Shown: positions 8,382 to 18,939, counted from the stretch's first letter. The stretch is 64,000 nt of DNA from Pseudonocardiales bacterium (GCA_019247305.1 JAFAPC010000134.1:1-64000); one strand, 5' to 3'. Notes: a model not told the origin generated them from the letters alone. Numbers and translations are program-made.

Positions 8382-8882
8382 TCAGTCGTGGTCTGGCCAG
8401 GACAACTCGTCGATCACCCGTTTGACCAGGGGCGTGAGGGTAGCCATCCCGTCACGAACCGCCGCGCGCGAGGGCGCCAGGTTCACCACCAGGGTGCTTC
8501 CCGAGATCCCGGCCAGGCCGCGGGACAGACCCGCGTCCAGTGCGCCAGCGGCGAGGCCGGAGGCGCGGATCGCCTCGGCGATACCCGGTATCGGACGGTC
8601 CAACACGCCGGCTGTGGCGTCCGGGGTGACGTCCCTGGGCGACACTCCGGTACCGCCGACGGTGACCACGAGATCCACGCCGCCGATCACCGCCGTGTTC
8701 AGGGCGTTGCGGATGTCCACCAACTCGCCAGCCACCACGACCGAGCCGTCGACCACGAAGCCCGCCTCCTTGAGGAGCTCGGTGACCAGCGGTCCAGTCG
8801 GGTCCGCGTGTTCGCCATGCGCCACCCGGTCATCGACGATGACGACGAGAGCCCGCCCCAGGTTGCGCGCGCTGCATTCCAT
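8382..8882 (-). CDS. moaB2: Molybdopterin-binding MoaB/MogA-type protein
   Basis: This 166-residue protein has the MoaB/MogA fold that handles molybdopterin during cofactor adenylation. It shows RALVVIVDDRVAHG at the N-terminus, the central GGVDLVVTVGGTGVSPRDVTPD loop, and SGSTLVVNLAPS, the family's TGSKxLVxxLPGxP-like end. The family's canonical SxxxGxxxDxSG near the N-terminus is altered to HGEHADPTG. I place the start at the ATG at 8882, seven bases after a TACGGT hexamer, as a leaderless start. It is downstream of pepD, as in Rv0983-Rv0984. Confidence 0.88.
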   Translation of the reverse strand: MECSARNLGRALVVIVDDRVAHGEHADPTGPLVTELLKEAGFVVDGSVVVAGELVDIRNALNTAVIGGVDLVVTVGGTGVSPRDVTPDATAGVLDRPIPGIAEAIRASGLAAGALDAGLSRGLAGISGSTLVVNLAPSRAAVRDGMATLTPLVKRVIDELSWPDHD

Positions 8883-8916
8883 GTCGAGCACCGTAGCCGG
8901 GCGTCGGCACCGTGGA

Positions 8917-10185
8917 TCAGCGGGTTCCGACTTGCTGGCTGCCGAGAGTAACCTGGACCTGCCGGGTGGCTCCCGTCACGTTCTTGACGGTCATCGTGAT
9001 CGTGGAGCCTGGTGAGTATGACCGGATGGTCGCCACTAGCGCGTCCCCACTGTTGATCACCCGGTTGTTCACCTTAGTGATCATTTCCCCGGCCTGGATT
9101 CCGGCAGCGGTAGCGGGACCACCCGGGGTGACCTGCTGGACCACGGCCGCGCCGTCCTCCGGCCGCCCAGCGGGAATGATCACGCCGAGGATAGCCTGGG
9201 TGGCCCGGCCGTTGTGGAGCAGCTCGCTGCCGATCCGCTTGGCCTGGTCGATGGGAATCGCGAAGCCCAACCCGATGGAGCCTACCTGGTTACCGAAGCC
9301 GAGCGAGGCGATGGCGGAATTGATGCCGATCACGCGGCCCTGCATGTCGGTCAGCGGACCACCGGAGTTCCCGGGGTTGATCGCGGCGTCGGTCTGGATC
9401 GCGTCGAGCACGGTGTCCTGGCCGCTGCCTTCACCGCCAGCCCGCACCGGACGGTCCAGCGCGCTGATGATGCCGCTGGTCACGGTGCCCGACAGGCCCA
9501 GCGGCGAGCCAACCGCCACCACTTCCTGCCCGACCCGGACATTGCTTGAGCTCCCCAGCTGGGCCGGGGTCAGACCGGTGACGCCTTGGGCTCGCACCAC
9601 CGCGAGATCGAATGAGGGCGCCCTACCGACGATCTCGACCGGCGCCGAGCGACCGTCCTGGAACACAGCGGTGATGTCGCCGCCGGTCGCGGCCGGCTCG
9701 ACGACATGGTTGTTGGTGAGGATCAGTCCATCGGAGCTGAGCAGGATCCCACTGCCCTCGTCGGTCATCTGGGGTCCGTGCACCCGAAGCTGCACCACGC
9801 TGGGAGTCACCTTCTGCGCCACCTGCTCCACCGAGCCGGCTGGTAGGTTCGCGGCCGGCAGGGCTCCCGGCACAGGCAGATCTAGCACGCTGGCCACCCG
9901 GGAGCCGCCACTGGCGAACTGATAGCCGACAGCGCCCCCGACACCTCCGGCAACCAGACCCACGACCAGCGACAGCACGACCGCTCCCAGGACGGTTCCG
10001 TTGCGGCGCGGTCCGGGAACGCGTGCAGGGGGCAGGCCAATCGGCGTGGTTGGCGGGTGTCCACCGGATGCTGGATGCTGGCCTGACGGCCAGGGTGATC
10101 CGGGTTGACCGGTCGCAGCCCAGGATGAGTCGGGGCGCGCACCGGGGTCGCCAGGCGGTTGCGATCGCGGCATGTCGTCGGTCAT
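8917..10185 (-). CDS. pepD: HtrA-type serine protease PepD
   Basis: This 422-residue protein has a Pro/Gly-rich cytoplasmic start, one membrane helix (residues about 64-90) and an extracytoplasmic trypsin-like domain with the triad His160 (LTNNHVV), Asp193 (SFDLAVV) and Ser274 (NPGNSGGPL). A PDZ domain follows near residues 325-410 (GGPATAAGIQAGEMI). The family degrades or refolds damaged envelope proteins. It lies 40 bases downstream of mprB on the same strand, matching the stress regulon in which MprAB controls pepD. The start ATG at 10185 follows a CCTAGAACC sequence without a strong ribosome binding site; an internal ATG four codons later is possible. Confidence 0.95.
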   Translation of the reverse strand: MTDDMPRSQPPGDPGARPDSSWAATGQPGSPWPSGQHPASGGHPPTTPIGLPPARVPGPRRNGTVLGAVVLSLVVGLVAGGVGGAVGYQFASGGSRVASVLDLPVPGALPAANLPAGSVEQVAQKVTPSVVQLRVHGPQMTDEGSGILLSSDGLILTNNHVVEPAATGGDITAVFQDGRSAPVEIVGRAPSFDLAVVRAQGVTGLTPAQLGSSSNVRVGQEVVAVGSPLGLSGTVTSGIISALDRPVRAGGEGSGQDTVLDAIQTDAAINPGNSGGPLTDMQGRVIGINSAIASLGFGNQVGSIGLGFAIPIDQAKRIGSELLHNGRATQAILGVIIPAGRPEDGAAVVQQVTPGGPATAAGIQAGEMITKVNNRVINSGDALVATIRSYSPGSTITMTVKNVTGATRQVQVTLGSQQVGTR

Positions 10186-10225
10186 GGTTCTAGGGTGACC
10201 CCGATTCCTGAGATGTGCATGTGAA

Positions 10226-11617
10226 CTACCTACGGGTGTGATGTGGATGGTGGCCAGGCAGCTCCAGGGTCATCAGCGTCCCACCCGCTGGACTTCGGCT
10301 GGCCTGCACCGTACCCCCATGACGGGCGGCGGCCTGCGCCACAATGGCCAGCCCCAGCCCCGACCCGGGCAGGGTGCGCGCAGCGGAGGAGCGGTAGAAC
10401 CGCTCGAAGATGTAGGGCAGATCGGCCTCGGCAATCCCCGGCCCAGCGTCGGCCACCTCCACCACGGCCGTACCCCGGTCAGTCGCCGCTAGCCGGACGG
10501 TGACTGTCGCCGCCGCGGGGCTCCATTTAGCGGCGTTGTCGAGCAGGTTAAGCACGGCGCGCTCCAGGGCGTTGGCGTCACCAAGCAGGCCCCATGGCGT
10601 GAGGGTGACCTCGAAGTGCACACCCGGTGCCCGTCGAGCCGCCCTAGCCAGTGCCCGCTCCACCACCTCGGCCAGCTCCACCGGTTCGTGCACCACCTGC
10701 GGGGCGTCCTCGCGGGCCAACTCGACAAGGTCACCGACCAGCGTGGAGAGCTCCTCCACCTGGGCCCGCACGTCGTCGGAGATCTCCTTGCGGTCCTGTT
10801 CGGACAGTGATGGAGCGTCCGGGCGGTCGGAGGCGGCCAGCAGCTCCAGGTTGGTGCGCAACGAGGTCAGCGGAGTCCGCAGCTCATGCCCGGCATCAGC
10901 GACCAACCTGCGTTGGCGCTCCTGCGACTCCGCTAACGCACTGAGCATACTGTTGAAGCTCCCGGTGAGTCGGGCGAGCTCGTCGTCGCCGGAGATGGCG
11001 ATCGGTTTCAGGTCTCCAGTGCGAGCGATCCGCTCGGTTGCCTCGGTCAGGCGTTGCACCGGGCGCAACCCACCCTGGGCGACCGCGGTGCCCGCCGCCG
11101 CAGCCAGCAGCACGCCGGCTCCCCCGACCAAGGTGAACACCAGACTAAGCCGGGACAGGGTGGCCCGCGTGGCACCCAATCCCTGGGCCACCACTAGCGC
11201 GGTACCTGGCTCTGCTGGCACGGCGACGACGCGCAGGTCGCGCGCCCGGTCCGTACGCAACGACTGGGACACTTCGCCGCGCGCCACAGCGAGCTCCTGG
11301 GGGCCCATCGCCAGATCGCCGCCGACCGCGTAGCGGCCGTTGCTGTCGAGCAGGCCGACCCTGATGTCGGCCGCGCTGAAGAAACCAGCCGGTATGCCCC
11401 CGAGCTGCTCGGCGGTGGCCAGTGTGCTGCGCAGCGAGTCAGCGCGCTGCAGCAACGTCGTGTCAAGCTGGTCGTACAAACTGGTATGGACGGTGAAGAA
11501 GCCGGCGAGCGACACCAGCGCGACGGTGCTTCCGACGCACACCGCCGCCAGCCCGGCGACCCTGGTGCGCAGCGACATCCGCCGGTTCCCGAAACGCGGG
11601 TCGAACGGCTGGGTCAC
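10226..11617 (-). CDS. mprB: Sensor histidine kinase MprB
   Basis: This 463-residue kinase has two membrane helices (about 20-44 and 155-180), an extracytoplasmic sensing loop of about 110 residues, a HAMP linker ([16 protein letters not shown]) and the phospho-acceptor His244 in [10 protein letters not shown]. The catalytic domain has N-box [32 protein letters not shown] and GSGLGLAIV. In mycobacteria MprB senses envelope stress and phosphorylates MprA. The start overlaps the mprA stop as GTGA, so the two are translationally coupled. Confidence 0.95.
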   Translation of the reverse strand: MTQPFDPRFGNRRMSLRTRVAGLAAVCVGSTVALVSLAGFFTVHTSLYDQLDTTLLQRADSLRSTLATAEQLGGIPAGFFSAADIRVGLLDSNGRYAVGGDLAMGPQELAVARGEVSQSLRTDRARDLRVVAVPAEPGTALVVAQGLGATRATLSRLSLVFTLVGGAGVLLAAAAGTAVAQGGLRPVQRLTEATERIARTGDLKPIAISGDDELARLTGSFNSMLSALAESQERQRRLVADAGHELRTPLTSLRTNLELLAASDRPDAPSLSEQDRKEISDDVRAQVEELSTLVGDLVELAREDAPQVVHEPVELAEVVERALARAARRAPGVHFEVTLTPWGLLGDANALERAVLNLLDNAAKWSPAAATVTVRLAATDRGTAVVEVADAGPGIAEADLPYIFERFYRSSAARTLPGSGLGLAIVAQAAARHGGTVQASRSPAGGTLMTLELPGHHPHHTRR

Positions 11618-12312
11618 GGAGGCGTCTCCCGCAACGCGTAGCCCACGCCGCGCATGGTGTGGATCAGTCTCGGCTCACCACCCGCTTCGGTCTTGCGTCG
11701 CAGGTACCCCACGTAGACTTCCAGGGCGTTGCCGGAGGTGGGGAAGTCATAGCCCCAGACGTCCTCCAGGATTCGGCTGCGGGTGAGCACCCGCCGCGGG
11801 TGTCGCATGAACAGCTCCAGCAAGCTGAACTCAGTGCGGGTCAGGCTGATCCGGCGGCCGCCTCGGGCGACCTCACGAGTGCCCTGATCCAGCAGGAGAT
11901 CAGCGAACGTGAGTGCGGTGCCAGCACTCCCGGCCGCCCCGGCGCCCTCGGGTGGGGAGCGTCGCAGCAGCGCGCGCAGCCGGGCGAGCAACTCCTCCAG
12001 GGCGAATGGCTTAGGCAGGTAATCGTCCGCGCCGGCATCCAGCCCGGCGACCCGGTCAGAGACCGCATCCCGGGCGGTGAGCACCAGAATCGGCAGATCA
12101 TCGCCAGTACTGCGCAGCCGCCGGCACACCTCCAGGCCATCCACCTTCGGCATCATCACGTCGAGCACCATCGCGTCCGGCCGTTGCGCGGCCAGCACCT
12201 CCATCGCTTGCTGGCCATCCCCAGCAAGCTGCACCGTGTAGCCGTTGAACTGCAACGACCGGCGCAGCGACTCTCGGACCGCCCGATCGTCATCGACGAC
12301 GAGGATGCGCAT
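11614..12312 (-). CDS. mprA: Response regulator MprA
   Basis: This 232-residue OmpR-class regulator has the acidic pair DDD near residue 7, phospho-acceptor Asp51 (VLDVMMP), Thr79-region LTARDAV and Lys in [11 protein letters not shown] winged-helix DNA-binding domain from about residue 135 has [15 protein letters not shown] and [27 protein letters not shown]. It should control the envelope-stress genes, including pepD downstream. A TAAGGT hexamer about 30 bases upstream of the ATG is a plausible -10. Confidence 0.96.
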   Translation of the reverse strand: MRILVVDDDRAVRESLRRSLQFNGYTVQLAGDGQQAMEVLAAQRPDAMVLDVMMPKVDGLEVCRRLRSTGDDLPILVLTARDAVSDRVAGLDAGADDYLPKPFALEELLARLRALLRRSPPEGAGAAGSAGTALTFADLLLDQGTREVARGGRRISLTRTEFSLLELFMRHPRRVLTRSRILEDVWGYDFPTSGNALEVYVGYLRRKTEAGGEPRLIHTMRGVGYALRETPP

Positions 12313-12573
12313 ACGACCAGTGTGGACCTCTCGCCTGAGAGCGACCTTAGACAGCCCACCGTGGAGTCAGTGGCCCTGTGGCGAACCAGCGCACATCCTG
12401 GACGAGGGCAACGCCGACTCGGAGGAACAATGCAGCTCCCACGGGCGGACCGCCGGCACCGTTGGCTCTGCTGACAGTTGCCGGAGACGGCCAGGCCGGC
12501 CAGCGACCGGAGCGCTACCGGCGCGGTGCGGGACCAGATCGTATCCAGCCTGCGCCGGTAGCACTCCCTCCAC

Positions 12574-12915
12574 TCAAACCGGATCCACTGAAACCGGCCG
12601 GGTCTCCTTTGTCAACCACGACAGGTAGTCGGCGCTGCCACCCACGATCGGCAGGGCGATGATTTCCGGTTCGTCGTAGTCGTGAGTTTTCTTGAGGTGT
12701 TCGATCAGCGCGTCCAGTCGGTCAGTGCTGGTTTTGATCCAGCATTGCCACTCCCGTTCCTTGTGTAAATTACCCTCCCACAGAAAAATACTGCGGGTCG
12801 GCCCGACGATCTGCACGCAGGCGGCAAGGCGTTCATCGAGGAGCATGCGCGCCAGTATCTCGGCCTCATCCGCGTCGTTGATGGTCGTCAGCACTACGCA
12901 GTGTGACTCTGACAT
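12574..12915 (-). CDS. cutA: Divalent-cation tolerance protein CutA
   Basis: The protein is 113 residues, normal for CutA, a small cytoplasmic trimer with a ferredoxin-like fold that binds metal ions; its role is not settled. It shows VVLTTINDADEAEILARMLLDERLAACVQI, the SIFLWEG strand, the KTSTDRLDALIEHLKKTHDYDEPEIIALPI segment in overlapping parts, and ends SYLSWLTKE-like (DYLSWLTKET). I start at the ATG at 12915, after GGGAGGG, not at the upstream ATG at 13098 that adds non-homologous residues. The 260 bases between mprA and this gene hold no other gene that I can support. Confidence 0.93.
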   Translation of the reverse strand: MSESHCVVLTTINDADEAEILARMLLDERLAACVQIVGPTRSIFLWEGNLHKEREWQCWIKTSTDRLDALIEHLKKTHDYDEPEIIALPIVGGSADYLSWLTKETRPVSVDPV

Positions 12916-13042
12916 GTGTCCCTCCCAGTTCAGCCAGCTCTCGCTCACCGAGCCTAGCCAGTGACCAACCCCGGAGCAGAGGCCCGGCACCGCTGGCCGA
13001 GGCCTGGCTGGATCGCGGTGCAGTAGCCGTCGATCAGCTCGA

Positions 13043-15787
13043 TCATTGGCAGGGCGGTTGATAGGGTAAGTCGGGAATGTACTGCTGCCACTGGTCACGG
13101 GTGAGTGGGGTCACGATCAGCGAGCAGATGTCCTTGGTGGCCTCGTCGGGATCGGTGTCCCACAACCGCACCGTATGATCGAGGCCACCGCTGGCCAGAG
13201 TATGCCCATCCGGGCTAAAGGCCACCCCGTAGACGGCACCGGTGTGGTCGGTGAGGCTGCTGAGAAAAGCTGGCGCCGTGGCGGTACTGATGCCGAAAAG
13301 GCGCACTGATCCGTCTCCGGAGCCAACGGCCAGCGTATGGCCGTCGGGGCTGATGGCCACTGCAAGGATGCCGCTGTGATCGCCGAGCACGCGCGTGGCA
13401 GCGTGGAAGGTGGAAGCGCTGAGCAGGCTGTCACGAGCCTCGCTGGTGGGAGCGATCCGGTAGGCGGCCACGCTGAGCTGCATGGCCAAAGTCGGATCGG
13501 ATCCGCTGAGGCTGTGGGCTTCGTCGGCGACCTGGCGAGAGATCGCCACATCGAGCTGGTGGACTGCGCTGCGCTGCTCGAAGAACGCGACCACAGACGC
13601 GCCGATTGCGACCAGGAGCAACACCGTTAGGGCAGCGACAAACCGGCGGAGAAAACGGGCGCGTTGGCGGGCTGCCTCCACAACCTGGCGGGCTGCTTCC
13701 ACAGCTTGGCGGCGGGCTTCTTCGGCTTAGCGGCGGGCTTCCACAGCTTGGTGGCGGGCTTCCTCGGCTTGGCGGCGGGCATCGTCAGCTTGGCGGGCCT
13801 CGTCCACCGCGCGGCGGCGGGCTTGTTCAAGCTCGGCGATCCGCTGGTCACGGGCGGATGTGCTGCGTTCGACCAGCTCGCGCACCTCGGTCGGGATGTC
13901 GGCCGACCGCTCGGCGAGCCACCGCTCCGCTGCGCCGATCCGCGTGTCATCGGCGAGCAGGTCGCCTTCGGTCACGCGTTCTTCCATGGTGGCTAGCCAG
14001 CGCTGAAACTCCGCATCAGCGTCCACCCAGCCCGCGAGCCGCTTCCAGGACTGGATCAACGCCTCGTGGGCCAGCTTTACGGTTGCGGTATGGCTGGTCG
14101 GGTCCTCACCGGTCACCAACAACCGGCGCTCGGCCAGCTTCTCGACCAGGTCCCAGTCATCGGCGAGGCGGTCGCGGCCGACCACGCATCGCGTGGCCAC
14201 CGCGGCGCCGCCACGGCTGCGTACACAGGCCAGCAGGACTTTCCGGATCCGCTCGGCGGACCACGTCCCCTCCAGCTGGGCGAAGACGCCGTCGGCGTAC
14301 TGGTCGAGGGCGCCCGTCACGGCACCGAATGAGTAGTAATCGGCGAACCTCAACTGCTGCCGGCGCTGTCGGGGCCACAGCTGGGTCAGGGTGAACTCCA
14401 TCAGCGGCAGCCCACCATCACCTCCGGCCGCATCGAGGGCGATTCGCTGGGCCAGGCCCTCCTCGTAGGTCACCCCACAGGCCTGGGCGGGTTCGGTGAC
14501 CGCACATTCCACTGCGTCTCGGTCCATCGGGGAGACGGACACCAGCCGGTCCTGCAGCCGGAGCCCGAGGCCGGGGTGGTCCAACAGCTGCCCGAGGAAG
14601 TCGGTTCGCAGCGTGCACACCAGCCGAAACCCCGGATCGTCGGCATCCGCGGAGGGCAAGACCCGATCGAGGAATACCGTCCGGTCCTCCTCCGGGCAGG
14701 TGGTGAGCAGTTCCTCGAACTGATCCGCGTAGATCAGGATGCGTTTGCCGGTCAGGACGCCCAGCTCACCCGCCAGCGCCGCCAACCCGTACCGCCGTAG
14801 CCGGTCACTGCGCCGTTCGACGTCTGCCACGCTCGCAGGCGATCCCTCCAGCTCGTTCTTCGCCTTGGCCAAGGCGAAGAACGGCATCCGCCCGGCCGGA
14901 ACACCACTGTGGCCCATTCTCCGGTGTTCAGCCGTAGCAACAGCCCGGCGTTGACCAGCGAGTACTTGCCGACCCCCGAGGGGCCGACGACCACGACCAA
15001 CGGGTGTTCATCTACCATCCGCCGCAGCCGTCCCGTCTCCTCCTCCCGACCGACAAACAGACCAGCCGCAGCATCGGAGGCCTGAAACGGCGACAGACCC
15101 CGGTACGGTCAGGCCGGGATGGTCTCCAATACCTCCGGCCAGGCGTCCACCAGCTGGGCCACCGGAATCGCGTAGGCGTCACGGGCATCCCCGTCCCGGC
15201 TGGCCACGGCCAGTATGCCCACCACGACATCCCCGGCGGCGTCGGCCGCCACGGCTGGAGAGCCGCTGTAGCCGGGCTGGGCGCGAAAAGCCGCCTCGCT
15301 GTCCGCGTCCAGCTGGACCCTCCCCGCACCCACCGCGCCGCGCACTCGACAGCCGGCCCACGGCCCCGTCCTGCCGGCGTGGCGGCTCGCCCGGGTAGCC
15401 GAACACAGCCACCTCAGCTGACCGGACGTCTCCCGGCTGGGCCAGCCTCGCCGGGCCCGCCCCCGCCGGCAGGCCCTCCCCGGCCAGCACCAGCCCGGCC
15501 ACATCCCCACCCGCGGTCCCCGAGACCGGCGGCGGGACCCACGCCGCCACCCGGCAACTCCGCAGCGGCGCACCCTCGGCATCGCCCAAGAGCGGGAAAT
15601 CGACTTGCACCAGCACACCCGGCTCCGGCGCCTCCTGCGTACGCGGCCCTCGGCCCAGCACGGTATTCACCACATACGCGCAGGTGAGGATGTGCCGCTC
15701 TCCGACCACGAACCCCACCCTGGCCGCGACCGGCGAGCCGGCACGCAGCACCCGGACGACGAACCCCTCCTGCCTGGCCTGCGACAC
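13043..15787 (-). pseudogene. Decayed trypsin-STAND-WD40 protein
   Basis: Read 5' to 3' on the minus strand there is first a trypsin-like domain (VGFVVGERHILTCAYVV ... GYSGSPAV), then LFVGREEE and a P-loop GPSGVGKYSL, a STAND helical region (ADQFEELL, VCTLRTDFLGQL, VKLAHEALIQSW), an Ala/Arg/Gln coiled coil, a membrane helix (LTVLLLVAIGASVVAFF) and two WD40 units (FSPDGHTLASGGLDHTVRLWD). I see these lesions: the catalytic His is Tyr in TCAYVV; one extra base near 15361; a TGA at 15109-15111; one missing base near 14890; and a TAA at 13727-13729 where the repeat predicts CAA. The P-loop Ser is also Tyr. All parts line up once these are repaired, to about 915 residues. A STAND sensor with protease output is inferred for the ancestor. 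Confidence 0.85.
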
Positions 15788-15817
15788 CAGCGACCCCGAC
15801 TTCTCGGGCTTACCCGG

Positions 15818-16144
15818 CTACCCCGACTTCCAGGACATAGTAACTTTAAAGTTGACCTCGGCGGTCCCTTTCGCGATGATCATTCCTGTTTCGCCTCCCA
15901 TCTCCAACCCGAATTCCACCGTGGCCTCATCCGGCGCTATCTCTTTCAACACCTCGACAATTTTGATCAAGGACGGCTTGATGCTGGCCAGCGCCTCCTC
16001 CAGGGTCGTGCGTGCCCGAGCTGCCACCTTGCCCGGCTCGGCCGAGGCGAGGACCAGATCCTCCGGCACCTCGGCGCGGTCCACCTCAAACACCACAACA
16101 CCATCAGCACCATCCCCCACCGGAACACCTAACAGATATGACAC
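15818..16144 (-). CDS. Trypsin-co-occurring domain protein (Trypco1-like)
   Basis: This 108-residue protein has GDGADGVVVFEVDRAE at the start, a middle with LASAEPGKVAARARTTLEEALASIKP and the end VEFGLEMGGETGMIIAKGTAEVNFKVTMSW. That matches the CU044_2847 / Trypco1 group, small proteins found beside trypsin-STAND genes in actinobacterial conflict systems. Here it lies 30 bases upstream of the decayed trypsin-STAND gene and 14 bases after the membrane receptor gene, so the three form one transcription unit. No enzyme motif is present; the usual suggestion is a regulatory or substrate role for the neighbouring protease. It appears intact although its partner is broken. Confidence 0.75.
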   Translation of the reverse strand: MSYLLGVPVGDGADGVVVFEVDRAEVPEDLVLASAEPGKVAARARTTLEEALASIKPSLIKIVEVLKEIAPDEATVEFGLEMGGETGMIIAKGTAEVNFKVTMSWKSG

Positions 16145-16158
16145 CTACGGCCCCTTGA

Positions 16159-18939
16159 TCAAGGATGTGGACACCCCGAGCCCTTCGCATCGTCCCGGTC
16201 CCAGCTGCACGCGAAGACCTCTACGGGTTGAACACTGATATCGGGGACGCTGGCTACGTTCAAGAGGAAGATCCCTCGTCCAACCGGCTCACCCACGTCA
16301 TCCCCACCATCTGTGAACTTGATCGTTCCCGTAACACCAGAGAAGGGTGTTTTGTGAATTCGCTGGAGTATCTTCAAGTACACTGCGGCTGGGACGATCG
16401 AGTGTGGGTTCCATTCCTGCCGAGAAGAGTCGGGGCGAGGCTCGTCGCTCAGGTCTTCGACCGCTTGGAGCACCAGCGTAGCCGCGTCGTATGCCGACGG
16501 CACCCGCTCACCGATCACTCCGGTGTCCTGGCCGCCCTGTTCGCAGCGCTGGGACTGCAGGGATCCTGTTTCCTGAAATGACTGGAGGAATCCAGTCTTT
16601 CGGATCAACCGCAAAAACTTTGCCACCGGCGTCGAGCTGCCACTCAGGCCAGTAAGGTAAGCGCAGGTGAGCGGTACCGTCTTTGCCATATAGACCACCG
16701 GCAAGGTGGAGGGTGCGGTATTACGAAGCCTAGGGTTCTCCATGTATCGACTCACCGAGTCATCCGCGATCACATGTAGAAATCGACCATCAGGACAGCC
16801 ATTAAACACATCTAAAAAATCCGAGAAGTCATCCCACCGCCCCGCAAAAACTACCACCCCCCGATAGCTGCACACATCTTCAGGCGGCGATCCGTGGACG
16901 TACGGCCCCGAGTAGTCGAGGGTGGTTCCACGCTCCGTGAGCGCTGCTTTCAGGTCGTCGAAGAGCGTCTGCACATAGAGGTCTTTTTCAAGGCTTACCC
17001 CGCCAGTGGTCCAGTAGACTCGCGCCCGGGACACCTTGAGCACCTGTTTGGCGTACTCGGCGATCGTCTGCGCGCTCTCTCGGTTGGGCGCGGTAAGCTG
17101 GAGATAGAATTGCGAGTTGCCATCCATGTGATCAGCAGACAGGGTTGTAGTGATTACCGGGAGGCCGATCTCGTTCAGCTTTTTCAGCGCACCAGCGGTG
17201 GTATCGCGACTTTCATCCAATCCGATCACACCGACCACCGTGGGGTCGTCAGCCGCCAGGCTCCCGATCATGCCAACAACCTCACTGGCGTGTTTCATCT
17301 GTTGACCACCGTTAGCGATCACGATTTTCAGCAACGGGAATTTGGCCGTCGCTGGCTGGTTGATGACACTGTCGTACTGCGCGAGCGCGAGCCCCTCCAG
17401 TTCCTCGCGCTCAGCGGCGTAGGCTTCCTCGCCCGGGCCAACTGGCCGACCGGTGAAAATGCCGAGATAGACCGCGGTGACATACGGGCGACTCCGATTT
17501 TCTGCCCAAATCTTGGCAGCTTCGTCGTTCTGCGCAAATATCGTGTCCTGGATATGAAGTAGCGCTTCCTGACCTGGCCCGTCATTGAAACGGAATTCCC
17601 TGCTACCACTGTAGCCGATGCATTCTCTGTCAATGCTGACAACGTTGACCTGTCCGCGGAATGGGAGGTGTGGGCAGTCTAGTCCCCCGCCATACCGCCA
17701 ATCCACCCCGGCGGCCCCGGACGCGACGACCACAACGGCCGCGGCCGCCACGACGCTGCGCCGGGCCCACCACGGTGGTGAGCGCACCACGATCCCCTCC
17801 GACGGCGGATCCAAATCGTCAGAGTCGACCACCGAAATCGGCAAGTACCAGGCGGTATCCACGCGGGCCCGGCGGCTCCCGGGCAGCGCCTCAACCCACT
17901 CCCGGTACGCTGCGTCATAGTAGACGGGATCATCGTTTCGGCGTGTGCCCGCGTCGGGCTCACCGCCACGGAGTCGTATCGACCGGATCGGAGCCTGCGG
18001 CACCTCGTCACTGCTGCACACCACGAGCAGCGGATCGCTCTGCCCAGTTTCGTTGCGCACGTCATTGACGAGTTGCAGCAGCCGGTGACCGGCGGAGTTT
18101 TCCATGACGTTGTCGATCAATACCACCGGGTACGCGGTTCGGCGCCACCCTTCGATCCGCCCCAGTCGGCGACGGTACGCCCGTCGAAGATCTTCCAGGA
18201 ACGCGTGCACGAGCAGTCTATCGATTTGGTCCGCATCCTCCGGCTCCCGGACGCCCTCGGTAAGCCGCTCAGCGAAGCCCAGGAAGGTCACCGACTGCCG
18301 TGGCGCCAAATACTGCTGGTTCATGAACCATCGATATCGGCGCCCGAAACCAGGAATTCTTCCCGATACCGCGGCACGGAAGAAGACTTCGGGCACTACC
18401 CGCCGAATCAGCCAAATCGCCAACCGATATCGCGGACCAAAATCAACGTTCTCGACACTGCCTCGATCATTATTCTGGCTTCGAGAAGGTCGGTGACGTT
18501 CGCGAAGAAGCGTGACGATCTTCCTGGCGCGATCTTCGGTTCCCAACTGGGATAAGTTGAGCCCCATCAGCCAGTCGGCCAGCTCGTAGTGCCGAAACCA
18601 CAGCCGTTCGCCACCGAACAGCGGTGCGGCCAGCCGCACGCACAGGCCGTGCAGCAGCGGGCGAATGTCCCCAGCGGGGTCCCCAGGGGTAGCGGTCACC
18701 CGGGCATACGGTACGCAGTATCGGGCAGAAGTTTGCAGCCGCCTAACCAGTGCCTCGAGAACTCCCTCGCCCTGCTCCCGGTCACTCAACCAGATCAGCG
18801 GAAGACGGTGATCTGCGCGAGCCGGGCGCCGGACGAGATGGGAGATAAGGTCGAGAACCTTACCCGGCATGAGTTGCGGTGATCGAGACATCCGAAGCCT
18901 CATAGGTGGTTGTGCGGAATAGGGTTTCATATCCAGCAT
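16159..18939 (-). CDS. Degenerate STAND domain fused to membrane and PBP domain
   Basis: The 926-residue protein has three parts. Residues 1-385 resemble a STAND/AAA NTPase: a Walker-B-like strand PVVLIDNVMENS and a sensor-like strand LLVVCSSDE are present, but the expected P-loop is replaced by IWLSDREQGEGVL. A membrane helix lies near 390-412 (VVAAAAVVVVASGAAGV). Residues about 430-926 form a type 1 periplasmic-binding-protein domain of the branched-chain amino-acid/ANF-receptor type, with VVGVIGLDESRDTTAGALKKL, PVITTTLSADHMDG, RARVYWTTG and GVTGTIKFTDGGD. I infer an external ligand sensor with a cytoplasmic scaffold. It is first in an operon with the Trypco1 and broken trypsin-STAND genes. 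GC is lower in 16,200-17,600 than in neighbouring genes, which suggests recent transfer. The start could be a few codons later. Confidence 0.72.
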   Translation of the reverse strand: MLDMKPYSAQPPMRLRMSRSPQLMPGKVLDLISHLVRRPARADHRLPLIWLSDREQGEGVLEALVRRLQTSARYCVPYARVTATPGDPAGDIRPLLHGLCVRLAAPLFGGERLWFRHYELADWLMGLNLSQLGTEDRARKIVTLLRERHRPSRSQNNDRGSVENVDFGPRYRLAIWLIRRVVPEVFFRAAVSGRIPGFGRRYRWFMNQQYLAPRQSVTFLGFAERLTEGVREPEDADQIDRLLVHAFLEDLRRAYRRRLGRIEGWRRTAYPVVLIDNVMENSAGHRLLQLVNDVRNETGQSDPLLVVCSSDEVPQAPIRSIRLRGGEPDAGTRRNDDPVYYDAAYREWVEALPGSRRARVDTAWYLPISVVDSDDLDPPSEGIVVRSPPWWARRSVVAAAAVVVVASGAAGVDWRYGGGLDCPHLPFRGQVNVVSIDRECIGYSGSREFRFNDGPGQEALLHIQDTIFAQNDEAAKIWAENRSRPYVTAVYLGIFTGRPVGPGEEAYAAEREELEGLALAQYDSVINQPATAKFPLLKIVIANGGQQMKHASEVVGMIGSLAADDPTVVGVIGLDESRDTTAGALKKLNEIGLPVITTTLSADHMDGNSQFYLQLTAPNRESAQTIAEYAKQVLKVSRARVYWTTGGVSLEKDLYVQTLFDDLKAALTERGTTLDYSGPYVHGSPPEDVCSYRGVVVFAGRWDDFSDFLDVFNGCPDGRFLHVIADDSVSRYMENPRLRNTAPSTLPVVYMAKTVPLTCAYLTGLSGSSTPVAKFLRLIRKTGFLQSFQETGSLQSQRCEQGGQDTGVIGERVPSAYDAATLVLQAVEDLSDEPRPDSSRQEWNPHSIVPAAVYLKILQRIHKTPFSGVTGTIKFTDGGDDVGEPVGRGIFLLNVASVPDISVQPVEVFACSWDRDDAKGSGCPHP

